Shown one piece after another: positions 34,716 to 43,101 of a stretch of DNA of 64,000 nt (within the stretch, counting starts at the first letter, position 1; the number at the start of each line of letters is the position of its first letter). The notes under the pieces were generated by a model, which worked only from the letters and a program-made list of their open reading frames with translations, was not told the origin of the DNA and did not search any database. The position numbers and the translations under genes were made by a program. Location: positions 450,479 to 514,478 of the forward strand of contig NZ_LR027574.1 in assembly GCF_900605015.1 (NCBI RefSeq), written 5' to 3'. Origin of the DNA: Olsenella sp. Marseille-P4559. GTDB lineage: Bacteria; Actinomycetota; Coriobacteriia; Coriobacteriales; Atopobiaceae.

Positions 34716-35060
34716 CTACACCGCTTGGATGTCCTTCACCATCACGTCGCGGCCGGTCACGAGGTAGGTGTTGTGGCCTCCGCAGACGGGACAGGCCTTC
34801 CCGTACTCCGTCGTCCGGTAGGTCTTCTTGCAGTCTTGGCAGTACGAAATGCCCGCCACGACGATCATATTGAGCTCGCACTCGCGCATGTACTCCGTGC
34901 GGAGCTTCGCCCACTCGAAGCAGTCGCGGAAGTAGTTGGGCACGATGGTGCTGACCTCGCCCACCTCGAGGTCGACGCGTACCACCTTGCTCACGCCGTT
35001 CTTGCGGGCTGCCTCCTCGACCATATCGATCACATGCACGACTATGCCCAGCTCGTGCAT
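34716..35060 (-). CDS. hypA: Hydrogenase/nickel maturation protein HypA
   Basis: A 114-residue nickel metallochaperone. The N-terminal MHELGI supplies the nickel ligands (His2, Glu3). Zinc is bound by Cys74, Cys77, Cys90 and Cys93 (YCQDC, ACPVCGG). HypA works with HypB to insert nickel into [NiFe]-hydrogenase, or in some bacteria urease. Its stop codon lies 200 bp from the phosphatase; the preceding flavoprotein gene stops directly before its start. No hydrogenase subunit or other hyp gene is in the window. Confidence 0.94.
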   Translation of the reverse strand: MHELGIVVHVIDMVEEAARKNGVSKVVRVDLEVGEVSTIVPNYFRDCFEWAKLRTEYMRECELNMIVVAGISYCQDCKKTYRTTEYGKACPVCGGHNTYLVTGRDVMVKDIQAV

Positions 35061-37967
35061 CTACGCGTTCTCCTTGCGCGTCTCGTCGCTTGCGTTGCCC
35101 GTGTAGGGGTGCGTGCGCTCGAACTCCCTGTGGGTGCGGTTGTACTCGCGGCGCTTCTCTCGCATGACCTTGGCCTCCTCGGAGCCGGAGTTGGCCACAA
35201 TCCTCGCTGCGCGCTTGATGGCGTAGGTGGCAAGTCCGCCAACCTTGTCCTCCGCCGCGCGCATGTCGGACATCTCGGGATGGTCGCGGTAGAGGTGGAT
35301 GGCGTCGAACTTGCAGCGCGTGGTGCAGATGCCGCAGCCGATGCACTTGTTGGGGTCGACAACCGAGGCGCCACAGCTCAGGCAACGCTTGGTCTCTGTG
35401 GCCACCTGCTCGGCCGTGAGTGTGTGGTGCGTATCGCGGAAGCGATCGGCACCCTCGGGGCCCATGCCCTCCTCTTGGCGCCCGGCGTTGTCGTAGGAGT
35501 CGATGAGGAGGTCGTCCTTGTCAAACTCAAGGTAGTTGTGGCGGTCACGGCCGATGGTCATGCTCGCCCCATCCTGCACGTGACGGTGAAGCGACTCGGC
35601 CGCGTAGTGGCCGGCGGCGATGGCGTCAATCACAAACTTGGGGCCGGTGAGAGCGTCGCCACCCACAAAGATGTCGGGATCGGCCGTCTGGAAGGTGAGA
35701 GCGTCTGCCTGCGGATAGTTGCCGTGGTGGAACGTGACGGAGCGCCCATCGAGAAGGCCGCCCCACTCGATGGCCTGGCCAATGGCGAAGACCACCTGGC
35801 TGCAGGCAACGGTCATGGTCTCGTCTTCGTTATAGAGCGGCGAGAAGCGCTTGGTGTGCGGGTCGAAGACCTGCGTGCAGCGCTTGAGGATGATGCCCGT
35901 GACGCGTCCGCCCTCGTCGGTCAGGACCTCCTTGGGCCCCCAGCCGTTCTGGACGCAGACGCCATCCTCGAGGGTCTCGGCGATCTCGGCGTTGGTTGCG
36001 GGCATCTCGTCTCGCTGCTCAAGCGAGACCATCATGACGGTGCCGGCGCCACGGCGCTTGGCGTTGCGGGCGCAATCTACGGCAACATTGCCGCCACCGA
36101 CGACCACGACGTCCCCCACCAGCGCGGGGTTGCCCTTGGCCATGGAGTCCTCAAGGTAATGCACGGCCACGTCGGTGCCCTCTGCGGTGTCGCCGGGGAC
36201 GCCGGGACGCCTGCCGCCCTGGCAGCCAACGGCCACGAAGAAGGCCTTGAAGCCCTGCTCGCGCAGCTGGTCGAGCGTGATGTCGCGGCCTACCTCGACG
36301 CCGCAGCGAATCTCGACGCCCAGGCTCTTGATGATCTCGGCCTCGGCGAGAAGCACGTCCTTCTCGAGCTTATAGGAGGGAATCCCGTACATCATCATGC
36401 CGCCGGGCTGCTCGTGCCTCTCGAACACGACGGGAGAGTAGCCGAGAAGCGCAAGGTAGTAAGCGCAGGAGAGGCCTGCGGGACCGGCACCGATGATGGC
36501 GATCCTCTGGTCGAAGCGGCCGTGGAGGGAAGGCACCGCGCGGCCCGGAACGGCGTGTTCCGCCTGTGCGAGGTCGTAGTCGGCCACGAACTTCTTGACC
36601 GCATCGATGGAGACGGGTGTATCGATGGTGCCGCGCGTGCAGGCGTCCTCGCAGCGCTTGTTGCAGATGCGGCCGCACACGGCGGGGAATGGGTTCATCG
36701 TGCGGATAAGCTCAACGGCCTCCTGGTACTTGCCCTCTTTGGCCTTCTGGAGATAGGCCTGCACGGGAACGTGCGCCGGGCAGGCGACCTTGCAAGGGGC
36801 GGAGCCCGTGGGCCAGGTATTGTGCATACGGACGGTGTCGCGGTAGTTCTCGTCCCAGGCGTACTTGCCCCAGCGGATGGCGTCGGGAAGTATTGCGCGC
36901 GGATACTTGGGCTGGCTGCCGTCCTTGCGGCAGAGCTTCTGGCCAAGCTTCACGGCGCCTGCGGGGCAGGACTCCACGCACAGGCCACAGGCGACGCAGT
37001 TCTCGGGCGTGACCTTGGCCGTATAGGAGCTGCGGGAGAGGTTGGGCGTGTTGAAGAGCATGCTCGTGCGCAGGGCGTTGCAGATCTTCACGTCGCAGTT
37101 GCAGATGTCGAAGATCTTGTTCTCCCCGTCGATGTTGGTGATCTGGTGGACAAAGCCGTTGTCCTCGGCGCGCTTGAGAATCTCAAGCGCCTCATCGGTC
37201 GTGATGTAGTGAGCACGGCCCGTCTCGACGGTGTAGTCGGCCATGTCGCCCACCTGAATGCACCAGTCGTCAGGGTCATCGGCGCAGCCCTCACCCAGCT
37301 TGGTGCGCGAGTAGCGGCAGGAGCAAATGCCAGCCGCGATGTGCCCCTCGTACTTTTTGAGCCAATGGGAGATGCGCTCAACCTTGACGGCCTCGTTCTG
37401 GAAGTTGACGGCCTCCTCGACGGGGATGACGTGCATGCCAATGCCGTCGCCGCCGGGCGGGACCATCTGGGTGATGCCCGCAAGCGGAATGAAGGTCATG
37501 CGTTCGAAGAAGCTTGCCACTGCAGGGTTCTTGTCGACGCGGTCCTTGCTCGAGTTGAAGAGCTCGGCCGAGCCCGGTACAAAGAACGAAAGGCGCCAGC
37601 GCTTGGTGCGCGGTGCGTCCGCGATGGGGCCATCGTCGCTGTAATGGTCACCGTAGTCGTACTCGATGATGCCAACGACGCTCATCTGGTCGAGGAGCTC
37701 CTGCAGGTGTGCGGGCTCGATCTGGGGGGCGAGGGCCATCATGCCGTCAAAGTCGTAGAACCGGCGGAGCTTCATGCGGTTGGCGAGGTCGACCATCTCG
37801 TCGGTAAGAACCTCTTTGAGGCCCCAGTACTCTGGGTCATCGGTTTTCACGCCACCGACCTTGTGCTTGACGACGTCGGTGATCTTGCGGCCGAGCTTGG
37901 CCACGGCCGCATTGCGCTCCGCCTCGCTCTGGTAGATGGAGCGGGGCTGTTCGAACTGTTCCGGCAT
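35061..37967 (-). CDS. Multi-cluster Fe-S flavoprotein oxidoreductase between hypA and hypB
   Basis: A 968-residue protein with several modules. Residues 1-320 hold an unassigned N-terminal region with cysteine sites (ICSCRYS, ICNCDVKIC). A 4Fe-4S ferredoxin motif follows (CVACGLCVESCP). The region around 390-450 resembles the GltD/dihydropyrimidine-dehydrogenase N-terminal Fe-S domain (CKVACPAHVPVQAY, CGRICNKRCEDAC). Then comes an FAD/NAD(P) domain (AIIGAGPAGLSCAYYLA; VVVVGGGNVAVDCARNA), and a C-terminal dicluster ferredoxin (CLSCGASV, CIGCGICTTRC). It may route electrons between NAD(P)H, flavin and ferredoxin, possibly to a hydrogenase. The partner is inferred from hypA and hypB on either side. 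Confidence 0.82.
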   Translation of the reverse strand: MPEQFEQPRSIYQSEAERNAAVAKLGRKITDVVKHKVGGVKTDDPEYWGLKEVLTDEMVDLANRMKLRRFYDFDGMMALAPQIEPAHLQELLDQMSVVGIIEYDYGDHYSDDGPIADAPRTKRWRLSFFVPGSAELFNSSKDRVDKNPAVASFFERMTFIPLAGITQMVPPGGDGIGMHVIPVEEAVNFQNEAVKVERISHWLKKYEGHIAAGICSCRYSRTKLGEGCADDPDDWCIQVGDMADYTVETGRAHYITTDEALEILKRAEDNGFVHQITNIDGENKIFDICNCDVKICNALRTSMLFNTPNLSRSSYTAKVTPENCVACGLCVESCPAGAVKLGQKLCRKDGSQPKYPRAILPDAIRWGKYAWDENYRDTVRMHNTWPTGSAPCKVACPAHVPVQAYLQKAKEGKYQEAVELIRTMNPFPAVCGRICNKRCEDACTRGTIDTPVSIDAVKKFVADYDLAQAEHAVPGRAVPSLHGRFDQRIAIIGAGPAGLSCAYYLALLGYSPVVFERHEQPGGMMMYGIPSYKLEKDVLLAEAEIIKSLGVEIRCGVEVGRDITLDQLREQGFKAFFVAVGCQGGRRPGVPGDTAEGTDVAVHYLEDSMAKGNPALVGDVVVVGGGNVAVDCARNAKRRGAGTVMMVSLEQRDEMPATNAEIAETLEDGVCVQNGWGPKEVLTDEGGRVTGIILKRCTQVFDPHTKRFSPLYNEDETMTVACSQVVFAIGQAIEWGGLLDGRSVTFHHGNYPQADALTFQTADPDIFVGGDALTGPKFVIDAIAAGHYAAESLHRHVQDGASMTIGRDRHNYLEFDKDDLLIDSYDNAGRQEEGMGPEGADRFRDTHHTLTAEQVATETKRCLSCGASVVDPNKCIGCGICTTRCKFDAIHLYRDHPEMSDMRAAEDKVGGLATYAIKRAARIVANSGSEEAKVMREKRREYNRTHREFERTHPYTGNASDETRKENA

Positions 37968-37970
37968 CTT

Positions 37971-38642
37971 TTACGCCCTCCAGAGGTCGACTTCGTGACG
38001 AACCCAATTGGCAAGCTGGTCCATGCCCTCGCCTGTCTTGGCTGAAATCTTGATGAGCTGGCAGTTGGGGTTGCGCTGGCGGAGATAGGCCTCGAACGCA
38101 TCGAGGTCAAAGTCGAAGTAGGGCAGCACATCGATCTTGTTGAGGAGGACGACGTCGGCCTTCTCAAACATGAGGGGGTACTTGAGCGGCTTGTCGTCTC
38201 CCTCGGGAACGGAGAGGATCACGGCATTCTTGGAGGCCCCGGTGTCGAACTCGGCGGGGCATACAAGGTTGCCGACGTTTTCAAGAAAGACAAGGTCAAG
38301 GCCTGTAGCGTCAAGTGAATCGATGCCCGTGCGCGTCATGCCGGCGTCGAGATGGCACATGCCTCCCGTGTGAAGCTGGATGGCGCGGGCACCCGTCTGG
38401 GAGATGATGCGGTCGGTGTCTACGGCGCCGTCGATGTCGGCCTCCATGACACCTATACGATAGTCATCCTTAAGCAGGTTGATGAGGCGCGTGAGCGTGG
38501 TGGTCTTGCCAGATCCGGGCGAGCTCATCACGTTGAGGAGGAACTGCCCGCGAGACCTGAGGTCCTCTCGCACGCGGTCCGCCTCGGCGTCATTGTCGGC
38601 AAAGACGCTCTCCTTGAGCTCGATCACCCTGACTTCTTCCAT
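37971..38642 (-). CDS. hypB: Hydrogenase/nickel maturation GTPase HypB
   Basis: A 223-residue GTPase that provides nickel for HypA. It has the P-loop SSPGSGKTTTL, EADIDGAVDTDRI, the metal site Cys and His in GGMCHLDAGM, ENVGNLVCPAEFD and the NKID guanine motif (LLNKIDVLPYF). The N-terminal CxxCGC nickel site of some HypBs is absent. ATG 38642 is used because the upstream in-frame ATG at 38663 lacks a ribosome-binding site; GGAG precedes 38642. It is the first gene of the hypB-flavoprotein-hypA unit. Confidence 0.92.
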   Translation of the reverse strand: MEEVRVIELKESVFADNDAEADRVREDLRSRGQFLLNVMSSPGSGKTTTLTRLINLLKDDYRIGVMEADIDGAVDTDRIISQTGARAIQLHTGGMCHLDAGMTRTGIDSLDATGLDLVFLENVGNLVCPAEFDTGASKNAVILSVPEGDDKPLKYPLMFEKADVVLLNKIDVLPYFDFDLDAFEAYLRQRNPNCQLIKISAKTGEGMDQLANWVRHEVDLWRA

Positions 38643-38777
38643 GCGCTTCTTCTCCAATTGCATGTCGCACGCAAGGACTGCACCCTTGCGGCCCCTTACC
38701 GCGAAGGCACAGGGAACGTCCAGCTTCACGTGTACGCCCCGGCATGCTGTTTCTAGCATATTTCCCATATCCTAACA

Positions 38778-38801
38778 GGTGTCTGACCAAATTCAGACGC
38801 C
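38778..38801. promoter_or_regulatory. Inverted repeat upstream of hypB
   Basis: GGTGTCTGA (38778-38786) and TCAGACGCC (38793-38801) pair over six bases with one wobble. Position between the C39 gene and hypB fits an operator or terminator; I cannot tell which. Confidence 0.4.
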
Positions 38802-38885
38802 AACAGGGAAGGTTTCTCCCACGCGGTAGCACGTTCGGCTTGGAAGGGCATGCGTGGGGGCGTGGGAGCATGCGGCAACATGGAC

Positions 38886-39605
38886 CTATGCTGCCGAGAA
38901 GCTCCAAGCCGCCTCGGCCTCGGCGCAGATGGTCGAGAGGTCCCAGCGCCAGAGGCTCCGGGCTCGGCTATTGGAGTCGTGGACGATGGCCTTGCCGTTC
39001 TCGTCCAGCCCCTCGATGGCTATATAGTGCCCGACCTCGGTGAATGCGCCAGGACCCATCATGCAGATGACGGGGTGACCGGCCTGGAGCGCGGCGGAGA
39101 GCGCCGCAGGCGTGGTGACCACCGACTCGCTTGTGAGGCCGAGCTTCTCGGCACCCGCTGACATGAGTAGCCACGAGCTGCCGTTCTTGTTGGTCGAGTA
39201 GCCATTCTCGGTGCTGAAGGCCGCCATCTCGGCGGGGCCAAGCGACGTATCGCCCGTGAGGTCTATGTAGACCATGGAGAGCGCCGTTGGCCCGCACCCC
39301 TGCGTCTCGAGGGTGTCGCCACTGTAGGGGACGTCCTTGTACTGTGGGTCTATCTGGTAGAGGCAGGGCATGGAGCCTTGGTGCCACTCGTCTCTCGGCG
39401 TTGATTGTGGGGCCTGCGTGACCGGCACCACTTCGTCGTCCATGGCAATGGCACGCTGTGTACCAGTGATTTCCTTGCGCTTCGCGGCCTGGTCCGCCAA
39501 CTTGAGCGCTATGACGCATACAACAGCCACGATCGCCGCCATCACACATATGGCAGTGCTGAGTCGGACCTCTTGCATTGACAGTCGCCGGTGGCGACCG
39601 CGCAT
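38886..39605 (-). CDS. C39-like cysteine peptidase, membrane-anchored
   Basis: A 239-residue protein with one N-terminal hydrophobic segment (about 13-36) and a C-terminal peptidase_C39_2 type domain. The catalytic Cys is in TQGCGPTALSMVY, and the His in GHYIAIEGL, followed by VHDSNS (Asp/Asn). It should act outside the cytoplasmic membrane on a peptide substrate. GGGAGGCGGTTCAC precedes the ATG. No ABC exporter or bacteriocin gene is adjacent, so a bacteriocin-processing role is not supported. Confidence 0.85.
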   Translation of the reverse strand: MRGRHRRLSMQEVRLSTAICVMAAIVAVVCVIALKLADQAAKRKEITGTQRAIAMDDEVVPVTQAPQSTPRDEWHQGSMPCLYQIDPQYKDVPYSGDTLETQGCGPTALSMVYIDLTGDTSLGPAEMAAFSTENGYSTNKNGSSWLLMSAGAEKLGLTSESVVTTPAALSAALQAGHPVICMMGPGAFTEVGHYIAIEGLDENGKAIVHDSNSRARSLWRWDLSTICAEAEAAWSFSAA

Positions 39606-39660
39606 GTGAACCGCCTCCCAGGGGAACTCGATTGGCTCGCAACCAAGTGTACCGCAGGGG

Positions 39661-40158
39661 CTAGAACCCCTCCGCGGCCCTCGTCTTACGATTGACTATC
39701 CGCTTGAGGGCATCCTCGTTCTCGCGACGCTCCTCATCGGTCTCGAAGGCGAGACCGTACTCTATGGGCGTGGGATTGCCCATGCTATCGACGCACACTT
39801 CGGTGAGGTAGGCTTCGTTGATGAGGCGCCTCTCCCCTGTTACCACGTCTTCAACGTAAGAGTCGACGCGCACCTCCATCGAGGTGCGTCCCACGTGGGT
39901 TACCCTGGCGACAATTGCCACTACATCATTGAGGAGGACCGGGTTCTTGAACGTGAGCTGGTCCACGCAGGCCGTGGTGATGTCGCGACCGCAATGCTTG
40001 CGTGCCGCAACGCCTGCGGCCTCGTCAATCCACTCCATAAGCCTACCGCCGAAAAGGCGGTTATTGCCATTGATGTCCTCGTAGCGCACGATCCTCATGC
40101 TCTCGGCGAGCGAGTCCGATACGCTCTTGTTCCCCCTGGGGAAGCTTCTTTCGTCCAT
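39661..40158 (-). CDS. Acyl-CoA thioesterase, hotdog fold (YciA-like)
   Basis: A 165-residue hotdog-domain protein. NRLFGGRLMEWIDEAAGVAA is the signature helix with the catalytic Asp, and TACVDQLTFKNPVLLNDVV the following strand region. It probably hydrolyses acyl-CoA esters in the cytoplasm. It lies 7 bp downstream of the cysteine hydrolase gene stop, and may share its transcript. Confidence 0.88.
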   Translation of the reverse strand: MDERSFPRGNKSVSDSLAESMRIVRYEDINGNNRLFGGRLMEWIDEAAGVAARKHCGRDITTACVDQLTFKNPVLLNDVVAIVARVTHVGRTSMEVRVDSYVEDVVTGERRLINEAYLTEVCVDSMGNPTPIEYGLAFETDEERRENEDALKRIVNRKTRAAEGF

Positions 40159-40165
40159 ACCTCAC

Positions 40166-40750
40166 CTACCTGTGTTCATTTGCTATTGTGGACATGCTAG
40201 CCACGGCTTGGCTTGTTGTTTCAACTCTCGTGCCAAAACAGCGCGTCATGTGCTCGAGTGCGCCCTCCTGCGTGCCCACCAGGAACGTGCGCGTAGCATC
40301 AGACACGACGATGGAGTCGTAGCCCAGGTTCCAGGCATCTGCGAGTGTGTGCAGGACGCAGATGCCGGTGTCCTCCCCCACCGCGATGACGGTGCGAACG
40401 CCAAGCTCGCGCAGGGTCAGGTCGAGGTCCGTTTGGAAAAAGCCCGAATAGCGGCGCTTTGGTATGACAAAATCAAGCGGTCCGCTCCCCGCCTCGAGCG
40501 CGGGATGCGGATGCGCCTTGCCCTTTATGCCATGCTCGCCCCAAAGCGCTAGCTCCCGGTCAATACCGGGGATGTGCTGGTCGCAGAGGAATATGACGGG
40601 CATGTTGGCCCTTCTGGCCGCCTGTGTCAGAGCAGTGGCATTGGTGACAAGGGCCTCCTCCTCGGGGCTTGTTGCATAGATGGCATCTGCGTCATCGGTG
40701 ACGAGGACGTCTATGACGAGAAGTGCGGCATTCGAAGCGCCTAATGACAT
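40166..40750 (-). CDS. Cysteine hydrolase, isochorismatase-like
   Basis: A 194-residue isochorismatase-fold hydrolase. The catalytic triad is visible: Asp in LLVIDVLVTDD, Lys in VIPKRRYSGFFQT and Cys in VGEDTGICVLHTLAD. Members hydrolyse amides such as nicotinamide or ureides. GDPHIPG-like metal residues of nicotinamidase are not clear, so the substrate is open. ATG 40750 follows TTGGAGGCACGC. Confidence 0.85.
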   Translation of the reverse strand: MSLGASNAALLVIDVLVTDDADAIYATSPEEEALVTNATALTQAARRANMPVIFLCDQHIPGIDRELALWGEHGIKGKAHPHPALEAGSGPLDFVIPKRRYSGFFQTDLDLTLRELGVRTVIAVGEDTGICVLHTLADAWNLGYDSIVVSDATRTFLVGTQEGALEHMTRCFGTRVETTSQAVASMSTIANEHR

Positions 40751-41018
40751 GCGTGCCTCCAAAGTACGTAGTCTCTTGTGTGGCAAATGATACCCTTTGA
40801 GTCGGATATTATGCATTCGGTCGCAGCCTAGTCGGTGGGGCGCGCCGGGAGGGCTGGAATGATGGGCGCCCTGATGGGCAGTGCGGCTCTTGCACCGCCC
40901 ACCACGGAAAGGATCCCCAAGGCGCCTACGCGGTCTACGTTTCCGGCAGGGTCGAGTCCCCCCGGTATCGATGAGTGCCGGTGATGGGGTCGTTTGCTAG
41001 TCCGATTGGCTCGAATTG

Positions 41019-41147
41019 ACGGTTGGTGGCAGTTTTTTGGGATACCCCTGAGTAGCAAACGGTTTGAGATTTGTTAAACCCCAGGTCAAGGATTTGCAAC
41101 TGGTAAGATGGCACATAAGAGATGTAACAAAAACTGCCACCAACCGT
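41019..41147 (+). repeat. 129-bp element, copy 1
   Basis: Bounded by ACGGTTGGTGGCAGTTT and its exact complement (17-bp terminal inverted repeats). The interior carries TTTGAGATTTGTTAAA followed by two variable bases and CCAGGT, shared with copy 2 at the same offset. Confidence 0.85.
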
Positions 41148-41271
41148 AAACTCAGGTTTCGGCAGTCCGAGGCAAAGCCGGAACAGTCACGCGATACCAA
41201 CCGAAAAGCGTCAGCGGACCGTTGGCCACCCAAGATTTTCCCTCATCCCGATGGGCCCAGAATCCAAAATG

Positions 41272-41400
41272 ACGGTTGGTGGCAGTTTATATTGCATTCC
41301 TTATATGATATTGCCTCTATGGCAATCTGTTTACCTGGCCTTTAACAAATCTCAAAGCAGTTGATACTTCGCATGTCCGCCTAAAACTGCCACCAACCGT
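41272..41400 (-). repeat. 129-bp element, copy 2 (inverted)
   Basis: The same length, the same 17-bp ends and, read on the - strand, the same core TTTGAGATTTGTTAAA-NN-CCAGGT at the same place. The rest has diverged, with many substitutions but no gaps needed for alignment. Confidence 0.85.
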
Positions 41401-41460
41401 AAAAATGCGCCAAACCACGTGTACGCAGGCTGTTCCGAAGCCGATGACCGAGACCCCTCG

Positions 41461-41823
41461 CTACGCGTCCCTGGTCGCCACGATATCGACGCCGGTGCCA
41501 GCGACGTCGCTCACGATGACGTCACCGATGTGGACCGGCGCGCTCGCGGTAACGCCCCTGAGTGCGCGCATCACGCCGGGGACGCGGTCTTTGGGAACGT
41601 CGCCCGCCGTCTTGACCGAGACCATCTTCTCCGTGGCAGAGCCCACAACTGGCACCGAGGTTGTCACCACACGCACGGGATGCGTGACCTCGTCGCGGAC
41701 GTACTTGTCGCCGCGCATGCAAGAGTTGCCCGCAACCTTGGCAACGCTACCGTCGTCTGCCAGGGTGACGGTCACGGCGCACCCGCGGGGGCAACGTATG
41801 CAGGTCAGCGTTCTTTTCTTCAT
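41461..41823 (-). CDS. DUF1667 domain protein
   Basis: A 120-residue small redox-type protein, with CIRCPRGCAVTV near the start and a further cysteine in GNSCMRGDKYV. This matches DUF1667, regularly found after GlpA/GlpB-like flavoprotein genes in anaerobes. A role as an Fe-S or electron-transfer partner is inferred. It begins 3 bp after the upstream flavoprotein stop. Confidence 0.88.
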   Translation of the reverse strand: MKKRTLTCIRCPRGCAVTVTLADDGSVAKVAGNSCMRGDKYVRDEVTHPVRVVTTSVPVVGSATEKMVSVKTAGDVPKDRVPGVMRALRGVTASAPVHIGDVIVSDVAGTGVDIVATRDA

Positions 41824-41826
41824 GCC

Positions 41827-43101
41827 CTATGCCTCCTCGAGCGTCACGACGATCTTCTCGACTCCTGCCCGAGCGAGAAGATCTGCACGCCTCAGCGTGA
41901 CATCTTCCATTTCGCCAGGCACGAGAATCGGGCGACGCTTGGACAAGATACGCTCGTCGCCGAGGTATACGCTGATGCGCTTGTCCTCAAAGACGCCGCC
42001 TACGCGGAAGCGCACGGTGAGCTTCTCGGGCATACGTGCAGGATCTATTGCCTGCGGCACGGTATAGCGCACGCCCCCCTTGGCAACCACTGGGATGCCA
42101 GGCGCCTCTTCTTGCGGCGGCTGCCCTGCGTGATCGTCTGCCCAAGCACCCGCTGCAGCACCGGCGGTCGTAGCCTCCTGCGAGACGTAGTCGACAAGGT
42201 CGTGGACGTGCAGCACGTTGCCACAGGCAAAGATGCCCGGGACACTGGTCTCAAGGCTCTCGTTGACCTCGGGCCCGCGTGTCACGCGCGAAAGCCTGAC
42301 GCCGGCCGCACGGGAGAGCTCGTTCTCGGGGAGCAGCCCCACCGAGAGAAGCAGCGTGTCGCAGGGATAGCGCTTCTCGGTACCGGTGACGGGGTGGCCC
42401 CTCTCGTCCACCCGGGCAATCCAGACCGCCTCCACGCGGCTCTTACCCTCGACGCGCGTAACCGTGTGCGAGAGCAGGAGCGGAATGCCAAAGTCGTCAA
42501 GGCACTGGACGATGTTTCTCTTGAGGCCGCCCGAATAGGGCATGAGCTCGGCCACGCAGGCGACATGGGCTCCCTCAAGCGTCATGCGGCGAGCCATAAT
42601 GAGCCCAATGTCGCCGGAGCCGAGGATGACCACCTCGCGGCCCGGCATGAGCCCCTCGATGTTCACCAGGCGCTGTGCCGTACCGGCGGTATAGACGCCT
42701 GCCGGCCTGAAGCCGGGGATGTTAAGCGCCCCTCTCGGCCGCTCGCGACAGCCCATGGCGAGAACCACGGCACCTGCCGAGATCCGCTGCATGCCGCGTG
42801 CCTCGCTCACACAGGTGACCACGTGGTCATTCGAGACGTCAAGCACCATGGTGTCGAGAAGAAACTCGACGCCTGCCTCGTGCGCAAGCCTCTCGTAGCG
42901 CGACGCATACTCGGGGCCCGTGAGCTCCTCGTTGAAGGTGATGAGCCCAAATCCGTTGTGGATGCACTGGTTGAGAATGCCGCCGGGCTTCTGGTCGCGC
43001 TCGATGACGAGAACAGAGCGCCTTCCATCACCCTTGGCGGCAATGGCTGCGGCAAGGCCTGCGGGACCTCCACCTATGACAATGACGTCGTAGTCACTCA
43101 T
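41827..43101 (-). CDS. FAD-dependent oxidoreductase (GlpB-like position)
   Basis: A 424-residue flavoprotein. VIVIGGGPAGLAAAIAA is the FAD motif and VVILGSGDIGLIMARRM the second dinucleotide motif; GIFACGNVLHVHDLVDYV is the late FAD contact. It overlaps the GlpA-like gene by 8 bases and is followed by DUF1667. The three probably form a complex that oxidises glycerol 3-phosphate or a similar substrate and hands electrons on. Confidence 0.85.
   Translation of the reverse strand: MSDYDVIVIGGGPAGLAAAIAAKGDGRRSVLVIERDQKPGGILNQCIHNGFGLITFNEELTGPEYASRYERLAHEAGVEFLLDTMVLDVSNDHVVTCVSEARGMQRISAGAVVLAMGCRERPRGALNIPGFRPAGVYTAGTAQRLVNIEGLMPGREVVILGSGDIGLIMARRMTLEGAHVACVAELMPYSGGLKRNIVQCLDDFGIPLLLSHTVTRVEGKSRVEAVWIARVDERGHPVTGTEKRYPCDTLLLSVGLLPENELSRAAGVRLSRVTRGPEVNESLETSVPGIFACGNVLHVHDLVDYVSQEATTAGAAAGAWADDHAGQPPQEEAPGIPVVAKGGVRYTVPQAIDPARMPEKLTVRFRVGGVFEDKRISVYLGDERILSKRRPILVPGEMEDVTLRRADLLARAGVEKIVVTLEEA

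Larger units (their letters stand above)
40751..41460. other. 710-bp gene-free stretch holding two 129-bp elements
   Basis: It lies between the cysteine hydrolase start and the DUF1667 stop. No convincing gene is present. A proline-rich open frame on the - strand (40828-41058) might be a gene relic but resembles nothing I know. The notable content is the inverted pair at 41019-41147 and 41272-41400. Confidence 0.7.

Noticed and set aside
34725-38045. A 1,106-codon open frame on the + strand
   Set aside because: It lies antisense to hypA, the flavoprotein and hypB, all of which have clear motifs. It arises from high GC at third codon positions.
38886-39605. A bacteriocin-processing protease
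   Set aside because: The C39-like domain is not fused to an ABC exporter, and no precursor or transport gene is adjacent.
41019-41400. A CRISPR array made of the four 17-bp repeats
   Set aside because: The repeats alternate in orientation and are about 95-125 bp apart, unlike direct CRISPR repeats, and no cas gene is near.
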